From assembly GCF_025602895.1 (NCBI RefSeq), contig NW_026516226.1, forward strand, positions 62,001 to 126,000: 64,000 bases of DNA. Direction: 5' to 3'. The notes below the pieces were generated by a model, which worked only from the letters and a program-made list of their open reading frames with translations, did no database searches and was not told the origin of the DNA. The stretch comes from Polychytrium aggregatum. Taxonomy: Eukaryota; Chytridiomycota; Chytridiomycetes; Polychytriales. A program made the translations under genes and the position numbers. Shown piece after piece: positions 1-11,241 of this stretch (positions are counted from its first letter, which is position 1; each line of letters begins with the position of its first letter).

Positions 1-1564
1 AGCAGGCACCCCATCCCGCAGTCAGCAACATGAAAATGACTGGACTGTGCTCAGAATCGCCAGATCGCCAGATCGAATCCGGTGCGACCGGAAAGGCCGA
101 TGCGGCCATCGCAGAGCAGCTACCTTTTTGGCTGGCTCGTCCGCCTCGTCGTCGGTGTACTCCATGGCCCTCTTCTTAGCTTCCTTCTTGGCGGCGACGC
201 CGGGATCGCTTGCGCGACGCTTCTTCCTGGACTGCTTTTCCTCCTCCTCTTCGACCTCGTCGTCAACTTTGCTCTTGGTGTGAGCCATGGTGGCTCTCCG
301 CTTCTTTGTTGTGTCCTTTCGCGAGGACTTGGACTTTGCCAGGATTTCCTGATCGACATCGTCTTCGTGGGAAGACTCGTCATCGTTGCGGCTGACCATC
401 GGTGGCGGATTCAGGGCCGCTTGAACGGCCTTGACGAATTTGATGGTTTTTGACTTTTTTTCGAATTCGGAGCGGTGGTCTTTGAAAGGCTTGATTGCAT
501 CGGCAGTCTGCCATGAGCTATTCACGGAGTGCGGAGAATCAGTTCAAGTCAGAAAAACGCTCACGGACGTCAGACTAACTCGCCTCCAGACCAGTACGGC
601 CACTTCTCTGCCCAACCACGCCAGAGCGGGCGATGAGGGAGATTGGCAAAACGCGCCGGAGGCAGAAAGAGCGAGGGCGAGGGCGAGGGCGAGGGCGAGG
701 GCGTATGGATCGCTCGTTGGCGCATGGCAGAGACTAGCCCCATTGAAACAAGCTGCGACGGAGCACTCACTAGTCATTCGAAACGAAAAAATGAACAATC
801 TGAGATTGTTTGTTGAGCGGCTTGGCTCGTCGAACGTCGACAGTCACATCACTTTCGCTCACAATCTAGTAAAAGGCGAAAAGAAGGAATGACGATCAGT
901 CTGGAATGAAGATAGAACAAGCACGAGGGCACCGACGCACCAGGTACGCTTTCGTCGGTCTACCCTGAGGCATGTGGCGAGTGCGGTGCTGGTGCCGTGT
1001 CAGTCACAAGACGCCCCAAATGCACATCCGGCAAACTCGAAAGGAGCCATATGGTCGGTGTCGTTTGAGCGCGTCGGTCTCCTTTCAGCGCATATCAACG
1101 GGGCGTCGCCAATATCCACCCGGATCGGCTTTGGCCCACCCTGCGAGTCCCGAGCGGACTGATCGGCAGCTGGGGGCTCAGACGGATTGACGCCACCGGG
1201 TCTCTGGAAGGAGGGGACTCGCGCTCGCGCAACGAACCGAGGAGCAGGATGGCGGACGAGAGAGAAGGGGGGAAGAGGCTTCGGGAGAAACGCCACAGTT
1301 GGGAGAATGAGGCGAGCGAGCCGAAGCCGGCGCCGAGACGGTACGTACCCTTCCAGGCCACCACGGATAGCCCTTGACTTTTGCCCAGACGATCTCTCCA
1401 ACCGCGAACGGAAACGCCATCGGACCGGCAGCGCCGGTGGGATCGGCTTCGACGATCGCACTCTCGGATTCGGCCGGAGCGGGCGTGGGCGCAGAGGGCT
1501 CGGGGTTGATCATCTTGGTGGCAGATCCGGAATCTGCTTCAACAGGCTGTCGCGGCGGCAGCAC
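1..1564 (-). CDS. PWWP-domain protein, 3' end beyond window
   Basis: This gene encodes a probable chromatin reader. Exons on the minus strand are 1564-1349, 865-771 and 517 to about 134, where a GTAGCT donor follows a Lys codon; the next exon would start near position 45 and leave the window. Spliced, the PWWP fold is continuous: GEIVWAKVKGYPWWPGR, then VHFFVSNDYSW, then IKPF. The aromatic cage residues expected to bind methyl-lysine nucleosomes are therefore present. The domain lies near the N-terminus and is followed by a highly charged Lys/Arg/Glu tail with KKRR-type nuclear signals, an arrangement like HDGF/LEDGF or fungal Pdp proteins. A second in-frame Met at 1513 is an alternative start. 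The 5' end faces RPL30 across a shared spacer. PWWP assignment is secure; the biological role is inferred. Confidence 0.8.
671..703. repeat. GAGGGC hexamer repeat in PWWP-gene intron
   Basis: About five copies of a GAGGGC/GCGAGG unit lie inside the second intron of the PWWP gene. It is purine-rich on the plus strand. No function is visible. Confidence 0.85.
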
Positions 1565-2375
1565 GGATGGCGAGGGCAGATGGCGCGGTTAGAGGCATTT
1601 CCGGGCATCGATGATCGAGAGGAGAGGAGAGCACGGCAGAGGAAAGGCCGATCGCGGGTCAGGTTGAACCGGCCGGACGGACGATGATTTGATCTGCCCG
1701 CGTGGATGCAGCCAAGGCAGACGTTGGCAACGTCGGGCAGCGGCTCGTGGTGGTGCTGTCGTCTTGTGATCCATGCGTGATGGCCCTATGGGTCGACAGG
1801 AAGCCCTCCCAGTCCGATCCCTGGGCGGCGATGACGCAGAACGAAGGGACGCCGGCGAAACGGCGGCGCTGGCGACGAAATGCGCACGCACCTGGCTGGT
1901 ATCGAGGGAAAGCAGCTTGGCCAGACTCTGGGGTTGAACGACGCTTGCGCAGGGGTCTAATATACAGGACGGCCGGCTCGCTGGCGGGATGGCAGGGAGT
2001 CGCAGGCCGCAGCGAGATGGAGGGCAGCTTGGGCAGGAACGGGAAGAGGGAGGGCGAGCGCCCGCCGAGCTGGCTTTTGAGGGGGGGCTCGGAGATTGGC
2101 CGCGAGGGTTAGGGCTGCATGCCGCCCTCCCCGCGACCCCAGAGGCAGCCGCGCGGGCAGGGCGCCGGGGGCGTGCCGCGGGGGCGCGCCGCGGTGGCGA
2201 GGGCCTTCTCGCCAGGCGGGAGGCCGCCGAGAAGACAGCGAGGGGCGCCAGGCGTCTCGCCCACAAAGCGCACTTGTCCTGTGCCCGACGGCGAGATCCT
2301 CCCTTTCTCTCTCTCTCCTCCACGCAATTCCTTTGGTTGTTCTTGTGACAGTCCCGGAAACCTACAATTGCAGAT
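1565..2375. promoter_or_regulatory. Divergent spacer between PWWP gene and RPL30
   Basis: This 811-bp GC-rich spacer separates two genes transcribed away from each other, so it should hold both promoters. A pyrimidine-rich stretch (2303-2326) just before the RPL30 start resembles the pyrimidine tracts near ribosomal-protein transcription starts. The open minus frame through 1589-2323 is low complexity (Arg, Ala, Pro, Ser) and I do not treat it as coding. Confidence 0.5.
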
Positions 2376-3504
2376 ATGGCCCCCGCTCAGCAACCCGCCG
2401 CCGCCGTCGTCCAGACCAACGCCCAGAAGAAGGCCAAGAAGTCCATCGGTAGGATGGATGGATGGATGGATGGATGAGTGGATGATGGGTGATGGGTGAG
2501 CGACGGATTGCCAAAGCCGGACCAGACCGACCCGACAGGCTCGGTCGCGCGATGGAACAGCCTCGGGCACACGCATACACACACCTCGACGCTGGGTCCG
2601 GTGAGGCGGATCCGCTGCCGCCCGGTGGACACGGCACATTCGATATCGGGGCTGTCGGCCATCGCCTCGATGATTCCTGGATGTCGGCTATGCATCGGAA
2701 ATGCAGGATGCGTCTGGATTCGGCCTTTCGATCATGAGCTGGTCGTGTGCCTCCGACTCGGCGTCCTTTCGACCTGGATATCGCATCTGACCCACCAATG
2801 CGCTTCCCCCCCCCCAGAGAGCATCAACTCTCGCCTGGCTCTTGTTATGAAGAGTGGCAAGTACGTCCTCGGCTACAAGTCCACCCTCAAGACTCTCCGC
2901 AACGGCAAGGGTAAATGTCGCCTTTGCTCCGTTGTGCCGTCGTTGACGGTGCTGTCTGTACCCTGATGTAATCAAACGTGAACACGGCCGAGCGGTCGCC
3001 AATCGCTCGGTCCGGTCACGCAGTTTATCCATCTGCGGTCGACTCTTTGCCATCCGCCCTCGTGGCGGAGACAAGATGCGGCCTGGATGACGAACCCGAA
3101 GCGGAGATGCCCTGGCATCAGAGATGCTTCAGAACCACTTTTTTTACCTTAGCTGTGTACTGTCTCGTTCCTGCCCCGCAGCCAAGCTTGTCATCATGTC
3201 TGGCAACACCCCTGCTCTCCGCAAGTCTGAGCTCGAGTACTACGCCATGCTCTCCAAGACCTCCGTCCACCACTACAACGGCAGTGAGTATACCATCTCG
3301 TCCGCGCACGCTGTCTCCTCCCAGCACCTTTGCCATTGTGGGTGGGGTCTATCGTCGCTACATGTGGTCTGATCCAGCCGACCCCGGTTTTTCCCAGACA
3401 ACATCGAGCTGGGTACTGCCTGCGGTAAGTACTTCCGCGTTGGCACCCTCTCCATCATCGATGCCGGCGACTCCGATATCATCTCCAAGCCCACCGAGAA
3501 CTAA
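2376..3504 (+). CDS. RPL30: 60S ribosomal protein L30 (eL30)
   Basis: This gene encodes eL30, a small protein of the large cytosolic ribosomal subunit. Four exons (2376-2448, 2818-2910, 3182-3283, 3398-3504) join to 375 nt, or 124 aa. Family landmarks are visible in order: [20 protein letters not shown], then [42 protein letters not shown] and DAGDSDII. The GGTAAG inside the last exon is coding (CGK), not a donor. The long first intron carries an ATGG repeat, and its acceptor follows a run of ten C. eL30 autoregulates its own splicing in budding yeast; I could not identify such an RNA element here. Length matches the family (about 105-115 aa plus a short Ala/Gln-rich N-terminus). Confidence 0.97.
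2452..2476. repeat. ATGG tetranucleotide repeat in RPL30 intron 1
   Basis: Six nearly perfect GGAT/ATGG units lie immediately after the 5' splice site of RPL30 intron 1. Confidence 0.85.
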
Positions 3505-3868
3505 GCAGTTCATCAAGACGTTGCTTCTCCCGGCTCGGATCGGATCGGATCGGACGTGGCCCTGTAGTGCTACCGGATGGCGTTCATGCCAAGGGAATGT
3601 GAATACATTGCTGTTGGAGCCGACTAGAGCTTTATTCTTTATTCTTGTTACTTTGCATACATAACTGGATATGGGTAAAGGGTCGGGGTGGCAGCGGCGG
3701 GGGGGACCGATGGAGAATCGCGAACGACTGAACACAACCACATATGCCGAGAATCGGGTTGGGTGCTGAGGGATGTATTGACTGACAGATGGACACTGAG
3801 GAATGAGTGGCTTGCTACGGGTCTATGTCTCGGTTGTTTGCAGGATCGCACAGGCCGTCTTGGCGGCT
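3505..3868. other. Convergent 3' spacer RPL30/FLCN
   Basis: This holds the two 3' UTRs. It includes a CGGAT repeat (about 3536-3555) and a T-rich stretch near 3630-3655 that may serve RPL30 polyadenylation. I see no gene in it. Confidence 0.5.
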
Positions 3869-6800
3869 CTATCGTCTTAGTTTCTGGAGGAGTTTCTGTC
3901 GGTGTTCGTGGCCGAGACCCTTGGTCCAGTATCGCAGTATCGGCAGGTCATTGACACCCGCTCCGATGGCCGCCAGGAACCCAGAGAGCTTTTGCATGTC
4001 TTCGGCTCGCCCGAGCCGCACAAAGCAGTAGAAGAGCTTGGTTTTGCTACCAGGGCACGAACAGCGGCGGTTCGGTGCGAGAATGCGGGTGATGGGAATT
4101 ACGCAAGCGTCAGGGACCATGAAGATCCGGGGTTGCCTGACTCCTGGCCGACACCGACACCGACACCGACAGAATTCTGTCTCAAGCCCCAGGCCCTTTC
4201 GGCAGGTGTCACTTACTTGATCCAGGCCTCCTTTGTAAACACAATGTGGTTCCGGATTGCGTGGTCGCTCATGTTGTTCTGTGATGAGATCAGGATGGGC
4301 TCCAGATCGCCAAGGACTCCAATCGCGACCTTCCCGCGGGCGGTTGTGGGAGGCATTTCGCCAGATATGAGGTCGCATTCATAGTCGCCGATCAAATTGG
4401 TGCTTCCGCGTCCACGCTTGGGCTTCAGCTCTGGATGGATGAATTGATGGCGTCAGCTACAACCTGCTTGGCAACGATGGCGCCAATTGATTCGTGACAA
4501 TCGTGAATCAAAGGCGGCTGTTGTTCCTCGGCAGCGCGATCGAGGGACTCGAGCGGCCGCCTGCTGTGTGCTCGGTATCTCCTACCTAGCTCAACAATGT
4601 GGTTGCGCTCGATATTCGGCGGAATGCCGACCCGTCTGGGCATCCCCAGTAGATTGTACTTCCACGATTCTTCGTACTCGGCCGAGTAATCCAGTCGCGA
4701 CGCACACGCCGAGGGAAGGAATTCCTGGACACAGCAAGAGCCGTGGGATATATACAGGGTCAGCTTTGTTCAGGACGGAACCACACGCCCTACCCCGACA
4801 CAGAAGCCGGGATTGCATACAAAGGGGGCGATCGCTGCTCAGACTCACCTGTAGTAGACTGAAAATCGACGATACCATCGTTGGATTGTCTCCACGGATG
4901 ACGATCTGGTTCCCCGTCATCAGGTTGTAGAGCAATTTGATAAAGTTGGACGAGCCCAGCAGCTCTTGGAACTGAACAATCGTCAGGGCACTCTGGTCTT
5001 CAAACAGCTTGAGCAGCGTCGGCGGGATGGACTGTGTGCTGCTTCTGGCATGACCGTCGCCCCTGTTGGCGGTCTTGTCACGATACTCTCCCGCTCGTCC
5101 AGGGAGGATCGGGGCTATTGCCGCTTGCGGCTTGACAGGATACTCGGTCTCGATTGCCGAGTCGCTTGCGTTGACGTCGTTCCGATTGGAGGCTTGAGAC
5201 TGCGGCGTCGATGACCGCGAGAGGTTGGCCTCTGTCTCAGCATCGCCGGTCAGTCGTCCCATTTCCCGCAGGACGCGCGGATCCAGATCCGATATCATAT
5301 TTGAGTCGAACGTACCAATCTGCCAAGTGGTGAAGTCCGACCAGAGATAAGTCACGCATCGGGATATCGGATTCGAAAACAGTGCGCTAGAACATTGGTT
5401 CAAGGTGTCTCTGGGGGTGGTAGGAGCGCAAACTATCCCGCTTGCGCACGGTCTCGCCACTTTAGAACCTGCGTGCGAGGCTTACCAGCTCACGGCCTTC
5501 GGCAAGCGCTTCAAAAACTCGCCTATGGAAGGCTTTCAGAAGCCAGCTGTTATGGAGATGCAGGTACGCAAAAAGATCCTGGCGAGAGGGACGGGCGAGC
5601 GGGTGAGTAAGTGGCGGAGCGCCGTTGACGATGGCTTGCCAATCTGCGTTCGCGAGACCCCATGCCAAGCGGGGAGAAACTAGGTGACCATGGTAGAACA
5701 GCGGATGCTCCTGGGTGCAGGGATTTGCCCGGTACCCGGTCTCTCTTCCTGACGCATATGCAATCTCATACCGGCTTGTCGAGAAGCTCTGTCAAGATCC
5801 GGAGAGGCTGGTTGGCCCGCCTTCGGAACACGATTTCTGACAACGTGGTTTGCCCGTCAGCGAGAGGGGTGGGAAGGCTTTAGTCCAGTGCGTCGTACTA
5901 TTGCAACCACACCACCGGCTCCCGAAACTCCATCGCCTCTCGGCGAGCAAGCCCATCTGACCCTGCTACCATGGCACAATGTGGTACCTCCAGACGACGG
6001 GCTAAACGAGTTGGACCGGAAGGACGACGAAAGCAACTGCTGCTGATAGCTGTGTTGAGCGACGGCATCAGAAGACAGTCGCTCTCGGCTGAAGGTGACC
6101 TCGGCTTGAGCCTGCATCTCGGCGGCCATCATTCGGAACTTGTTGGAGATGAACGGCCACGACGATGTCAGGAATGTGTAGTCCCGGTGCAGCAGGAGAA
6201 AGGTATAACATCGATAGAAGCCTCGGGCTTGGCTGTCACGAATCTTGAACATGTAGCTCAGGACATATCCATTGGTGCTGTCACCAAACATGATGGGCCC
6301 CTCCTTTCCCGGATGCTGCTCGATGCTTAGGCTGGTAGAGCGATGGCGATCCGACACATTGGCATCCAGGATTCGGCCGATATCGTAGCCGAGAGAGTCG
6401 CGGTTCCATTGGAGACGATATCGAGTCCGATCGGATGGAATTGAGTCGCATCACGGCCGCATCGCGATTCCATCACAGTTGCATCACAGAGGGATATGCC
6501 GGAGCCACACCAGGGTTGATCCAGATGGACGGCGGCATAATAGTCAAGATGGAGACGGAGATTAGTGCAAGCCGGCCGGCAGAGCGTTGGGGCTACACCC
6601 GGTCGATGCAATGCGATGATACCGAGCTGGACCCGATCGCAGAGGTGGGCACAGCAAAGAGCCGAACATGACCCCTGCCCAGTGGCAATGAACCGAGGAC
6701 TCCAGCGGCAAGCGATCGCAGCGATCGCAGCGACGCCACTGACGATCTGGCCACAAAGCGCATACCTGCGAACGCATGCCTGCCGTACCGACGCATACGT

Positions 6801-7400
6801 CTTTGCATAGTAAGGATTCCGGCCCGTGAAGAAGGCCGTCTGAGAGCGCTCATCGACCGAGACGTATCCCTTAGCTTCGCCAGGGGCTGCCTGTGGCCGC
6901 GGAACCGATGGCGCCAGGGAAGCAGGGAGTGGTATGCTCTCAAAGGTTGCGAGACAGCCTGGACATGAGCTCGTGGGTATCGGCGAGGGCGGGCTCGTCG
7001 AGGGCGAGAGCGGCGTTGAGTTGGCAGCGGCGCCGGAAGTGGAGATGGATGGCGTAGTGGAGCTTTGGGTGGCGAGTGGGTATGGATGCGTCGAGGACAT
7101 GCCACTGGTTGGGATCGGGGTGCAGGCGGTGCCGATGGAGGGCTGGCTCGAGCGAGGCAGCCCAGACGAAGCCGATGCAGCAGCAACGGCGGCCAGCCGA
7201 TGCAGGTCGGTCAAAGGGGGCGCCTCTGCAGGAGCCGAGAGCGGCGGCGAAAGCGGATTTGCGGAAGACGGCACCGACGATTCGCAGGGGACGGGGACCA
7301 TTTGGGTGCAGAGCACGATGGCGGGGCCATGCAGCTCACAGAAGGTCGTGAGAGCAACACACCCCAGAGGGGCGGCAGTGTTGGGATCGGCGGAGGCCAT
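3869..7400 (-). CDS. FLCN: Folliculin (FLCN/Lst7 family)
   Basis: Folliculin is a longin-plus-DENN protein that, with an FNIP/Lst4 partner, acts as a GAP for Rag GTPases in TORC1 signalling at the lysosome or vacuole. Exons: 7400-6766, 6331 to about 5962, an exon ending at 5772, 5578-5486, 5319-4849, 4724-4586, 4430-4217 and 4046-3869. The junction between the second and third exons is not resolved. Landmarks match the human protein in order: FCELHGPAIVLCTQM at the start, SVRQACVR, GKEGPIMFGDSTNGYVLSYM and SSWPF (longin), then NSWLLKAFHRR, LLYNLMTGNQIVIRG, YEESWKYNLLGMPRRVGIPP, HIVFTKEAWINKTKLFYC and LPILRYWTKGL (DENN). A Pro/Ser-rich insert with a CPGC motif sits near residues 60-180. The start is the Met directly before the conserved N-terminus. 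Confidence 0.9.
4148..4171. repeat. CCGACA hexamer repeat in FLCN intron
   Basis: Roughly four copies of a 6-bp unit lie in the last FLCN intron (4047-4216). This is a minor microsatellite. Confidence 0.8.
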
Positions 7401-8606
7401 TTGCGGGGCGGGAGGTGGGTGAAGAAAGCAGGACGGCGAGCAGGAGGAAAGGGCCGGCTGCAACACCGCTGATGGGCAAGGCCGCTCGCAGCGCCGGGTC
7501 AAGGAGAAGAGGGCGTCCTGTGCAAGGCCGGGCAAGGAGGGCCGTCCGAGGGCAGAGGCGAATCCGATGCCGTGGCCGCCAAGTCGCTCTCTCTGTCTCG
7601 CCCGCAGACCTGCCCGGGCGACGATCGTCCATCCAGGCGGCACAATTTTTTTTTCTCGCGGGATCGATAGGCACTGGGCGCCAGTCTGGTGATGCCTGGG
7701 CGGCATGGGGGCCGACGGCGACGGTGCGGCGGGCCGGTGGGGCCGCTGCTTGTCCCGGGGCTGCGTGCGGGCTGTTGTTGTTCAGCAATGTCGTCAGTCG
7801 GCCGGACTCTCGAGATTGCTGCTGTTCACTCATGTTGCCAGGCCGTGCGGGCGTCCATGTCGGTCTCGGCGTCCATGTTGTCAGCCTGGTGGATTCACCC
7901 ATGCCGCATGCTGTTCACCGTGTTGCGATTCCAACAGCCGCGCCGGCCTTGGGCCGCTGCACAATCAACCAGCACGCCCTGGTGTCCCTCTCGCCGCCGC
8001 CTCGCACGAGTGAGCCGCTCTTTGGCTTGGTTGTCTGCAGCTCGCAGACCCGGGGCGTTGGACAGCCGCCGCCTGCAAAATACGACTGAGAGCGGCCACC
8101 TGTGTCCGTGGGAAAGGCTGTGGGTGCTTGTCCTTTGCAGGCCCCAGCGCCGGGCCGGGAATATCACTTGGCTTTGCTCCCCATCGTCAGACCGCGTGGT
8201 CGGCAGCGAGAGACAGCCGCGGGCAAAGGGCGAAGGGGCGAAAGGGCGGGATGGGCAGGACGGGCGAAAGGGCGAAAGGGCTGCTTGCTCAAGGCTCGCA
8301 GGGCACTGTCTGCCGAAATTATGCCGATTGATTGCATGATGTATCGACTGCCTGGCTGAGCGAGGTTGATCAGAATCTCATTCTTGCGATGGACTCGACT
8401 GCAGAGATGGAGCTGCATGGGATGGACTCGGTGTGGGATGAGTTCACCCACTTGGTCGTTCTTGACCGAGTGTGATGCGATCCAGCTATGACGTGCTTTG
8501 TCCGAAGCAGATGATGTCCTTCGGCATGCTGTATGCCCCAGTAGCGCCCAGGTTTCCTCTGCCTATCGACCAGCTCGCCTCCATTCATGCGGTCGTCCAT
8601 GTCCAG
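7401..8606. other. Intergenic region upstream of FLCN
   Basis: This 1.2-kb stretch separates the FLCN start from the 3' end of the next minus-strand gene. It has long open frames on both strands, but they are GC-driven Arg/Ala/Gly/Pro-rich translations without recognisable domains. It contains a run of nine T (about 7648-7656) and a GGGCGAAA-rich patch (8222-8281). The FLCN promoter should lie at its left end. I cannot support a gene in it. Confidence 0.45.
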
Positions 8607-10869
8607 TTAGAAACTCGGGTCTGTGCGGGTGTTGGTTGTGGTGATGCGCTTCAGCAGCCTTGTTCTGCCGTCCCGACGATCCGGCCGATCAGCATACAGC
8701 TCGGGGATATAGCCAGCGTTTTCGCCGCTGGCGATGCGGCCGCCGTCCGAATCGAGGGCATTCCCCCAGCTCACGATAATAGGATCGCTTTCGCGCCGGG
8801 TGATGAATATGCCGTTTTCGCGCCTGGTTGTGGCCGCAGCGGGGGTGCTGCTGGGCTGGCTGGGATCTGGGCTCGCAGGGTGCTCTTCGCCATCGGACGC
8901 CTCTGGGTCGTGGTGGAGCCCCAGGGCGCTGTCTGTATCTGACTCTGCCGTGGGGTCTTCGAATCGAGCGGGGTCGTATGGCGGCTGTAGTGCCTCCAGA
9001 CTCTTACGGCTCTTGGCTGCCTCAGGTTCGCTGGCACTCCTTGTCCGTTGACGAGCGCTTCGGGTTCTTGGCGGATGACGATGCGTCTCGGTCGACTCGT
9101 ATTTCGGCTGTTTGTGGGATGTCGATTTGCGCGCCGATCTCGTTACCGCGGATTGCTCCGAATCCGACAGCGGGAGGACCCTGCAGCGACTGATATCAAA
9201 GTTCGAGAATGAGACCAGCACTCCCTCTGCTGCAGGAAACCCGTTCATACCGCACTGCTCCAACCTTTGCTGCTTCGTATTCCGAGCTCACCGCCATGCT
9301 TGGAGTGCCTCCCCAACGTACCTCTGCGATTTTCCGGCGCATTGCTGTCGCTCTGCATCGGCATACTGCTTCAAGGTGGACAGATAGACCTTGCCTTGCT
9401 ATCGATGCGGTCCAGGTCGTTCGGACGAGATTCAGCAAGGCACCCACCGGCACCCAGAGCACCGAGCATGAATCCATGTCCGGCAGCAGCCGCCCACAGA
9501 CACAGTTCTGCTGCCGGGCGAAGGACCCCCCCCTGTAAGTGCATCGTCACCCACCTGCTTTCGGACAATCTCGTCGAGCTCGCCTTTGCGGAAAAAGAGC
9601 CGAAGCTTCTTTGCAAGCTCGTCCCCGGTCGCAGGTGTCTTTGGATGCATCGAGTCGTCCTTGGTGAAGTACCGCTCATGCAAGTGGTACGGTTCGTCCG
9701 GGACGAGTGAGTAATGCCCTGTCAGAGTTGCGTCATCACAGCAACCGCAGTTCGATAGCCCGTTACTTCTCCCGACAGGTATTTGACTCTCACCGCGCCG
9801 GGCGCCATTGCAAGTGTGCATAGATTTTGGCTCGGATGCAGCGGATGGCTTGCACCTTCGCTCACAGCGGGCACTTCATCCCCTCCCTCACAGCGTTGAT
9901 GCATGAGACATACGTTCTGCCGGCAGGTCTTCGAGACAGAGATCGTCAAATGACAGAGCTGACCGTGTCAACTTCTGGCCCGAGTGCAGATGGCAGCGCT
10001 TGTGCCGCATCAGGGACTGTGCTGGATTCCACAGGGTGTCGAGGGCAAGTAAGCTCCAGCATCATCTCGATCGGCGTCGGGAACTGGCCGGGCCTTGTAT
10101 TGACCTGGCATCCAAGCGGGTGTCGCCCAGACTCCTCGCTAAGGTCTCTGTAACGCTGCACCTGTCGCTTTTGTGGAGTTCAATCACAAAGAAAAATGAA
10201 ACCGGCTGGCAGTACACACCTATGATGTGATCCAGCAGCTCGCCATATGCTTCCTTCTTGTTGGCTGCCCGCTGTCGCAGTCGCTCACGGAGGCCATCGT
10301 CGAATCGGCGTATCTGGCCTTGCCTTCGTGAATTATGGGCTTCCGATCGTGTGGATTCAAGCTCGGCCTGCGTCTATCAGGAAGCCGGGAGAACCTGTCA
10401 GTCCAAGAGCGCCTCGTCACTCATCGCCCGCCAAATGGGTGAGATTCGCCACGGCGCTGCAAACGACGAGTCGTACATAGGCATCCAACGATGGGGCAGG
10501 CCTGTGTGGGCTGTCTGATCTCTCGACGTGGACGTCATCCAGTCCATGGATCAGCATCCCCGATTCACCCCCATCGCCTGAGCCGCACACGGATGGCGGA
10601 GTATGATGCGTGATCTGGATGTGTGCCGTGGTTGGTCCGTTGACGACCAGGTTGACGCCCTTCTGCTTTTGCACCGGGATAGAGGACGACGATGCTGCCG
10701 AGTAGATGGTGGTGGTGGATCTGTGAGATGCCCTGGAGAAGGCGGTGCTGTTGCTGGCGGAGGTGCGGGCCAGCGACACCCGTGAGAAGCGGGAGGCCCG
10801 AGAGACCACGGAGCTTCTCGACGGTGGGCGGCTGGGGATGCGCTGCTGAGAGGCGTTCGTGGAGGCCAT
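8607..10869 (-). CDS. Uncharacterised 519-aa protein with helical core
   Basis: I do not recognise this protein. A seven-exon model (10869-10477, 10367-10216, 10155-10105, 10053-9914, 9718-9555, 9398-9322, 9189-8607) uses GT-AG junctions with one non-consensus donor choice and sums to exactly 520 codons including the stop. Residues 1-130 are Ser/Arg/Thr-rich and look disordered. Residues 131-345 form a charged helical core, with segments such as GLRERLRQRAANKKEAYGEL, TETLARSLGDTRLDASLL, HYSLVPDEPYHLHERYFTKD and GKVYLSTLKQYADAERQ. The remaining 190 residues are Ser/Arg/Pro-rich and disordered-looking. No membrane segment or signal peptide is seen. The exon structure around a conserved-looking core argues for a real gene. 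A cytoskeletal or flagellar role is possible but only a guess. Confidence 0.6.
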
Positions 10870-11241
10870 CGCGACAGAGCCAGCCGGCTCGCTGACGATA
10901 CACCAAGACCAGTCGAGTCGCAGAAGCTAGGCAATACCCGCCTGAGCCGAACTGATGGACCGCGCGGGATCGGCCTGGATTTTTGCTTGGCTTGTCCCCT
11001 GCACAAACGCCGACGCTTGCTGGTGCCTTGTCTGCTCGCCATCCAGGGGCGGCGCGCAGCGACACGTGCTCGCCGCTGCGCAACCCTAACCTTCTTGGCA
11101 GCGCAGCAGGTGGCAGTGCCATGTTGGGTGGCTTGCAGACGAACAGACCCAGCCGCCAGCGTCCTGCTCTCGCCATCGACCACTCTGCCATCGACCACTC
11201 TGCCATCGACCGGCTCTGCCAGAACTGCCAGAACTGCCAAC
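10870..11241. promoter_or_regulatory. Divergent spacer: 519-aa gene / phospholipase
   Basis: This 372-bp spacer separates two divergent starts. It contains a 15-bp tandem unit at 11173-11212, followed by two short CCAGAACTG direct repeats just before the phospholipase ATG. Confidence 0.55.
11173..11212. repeat. 15-bp tandem repeat before phospholipase start
   Basis: About 2.7 copies of a CATCGACCACTCTGC unit lie 30-70 bp upstream of the start codon, probably in the 5' leader or core promoter. Confidence 0.85.

Noticed and set aside
1589-2323. 245-codon open minus frame between PWWP gene and RPL30
   Set aside because: Arg/Ala/Pro/Ser low-complexity translation typical of GC-rich non-coding DNA. 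It overlaps the expected promoters and has no domain.
7415-8359. Several plus-strand open frames upstream of FLCN
   Set aside because: Mutually overlapping Arg/Ala/Gly-rich frames with no recognisable motif or splice model.
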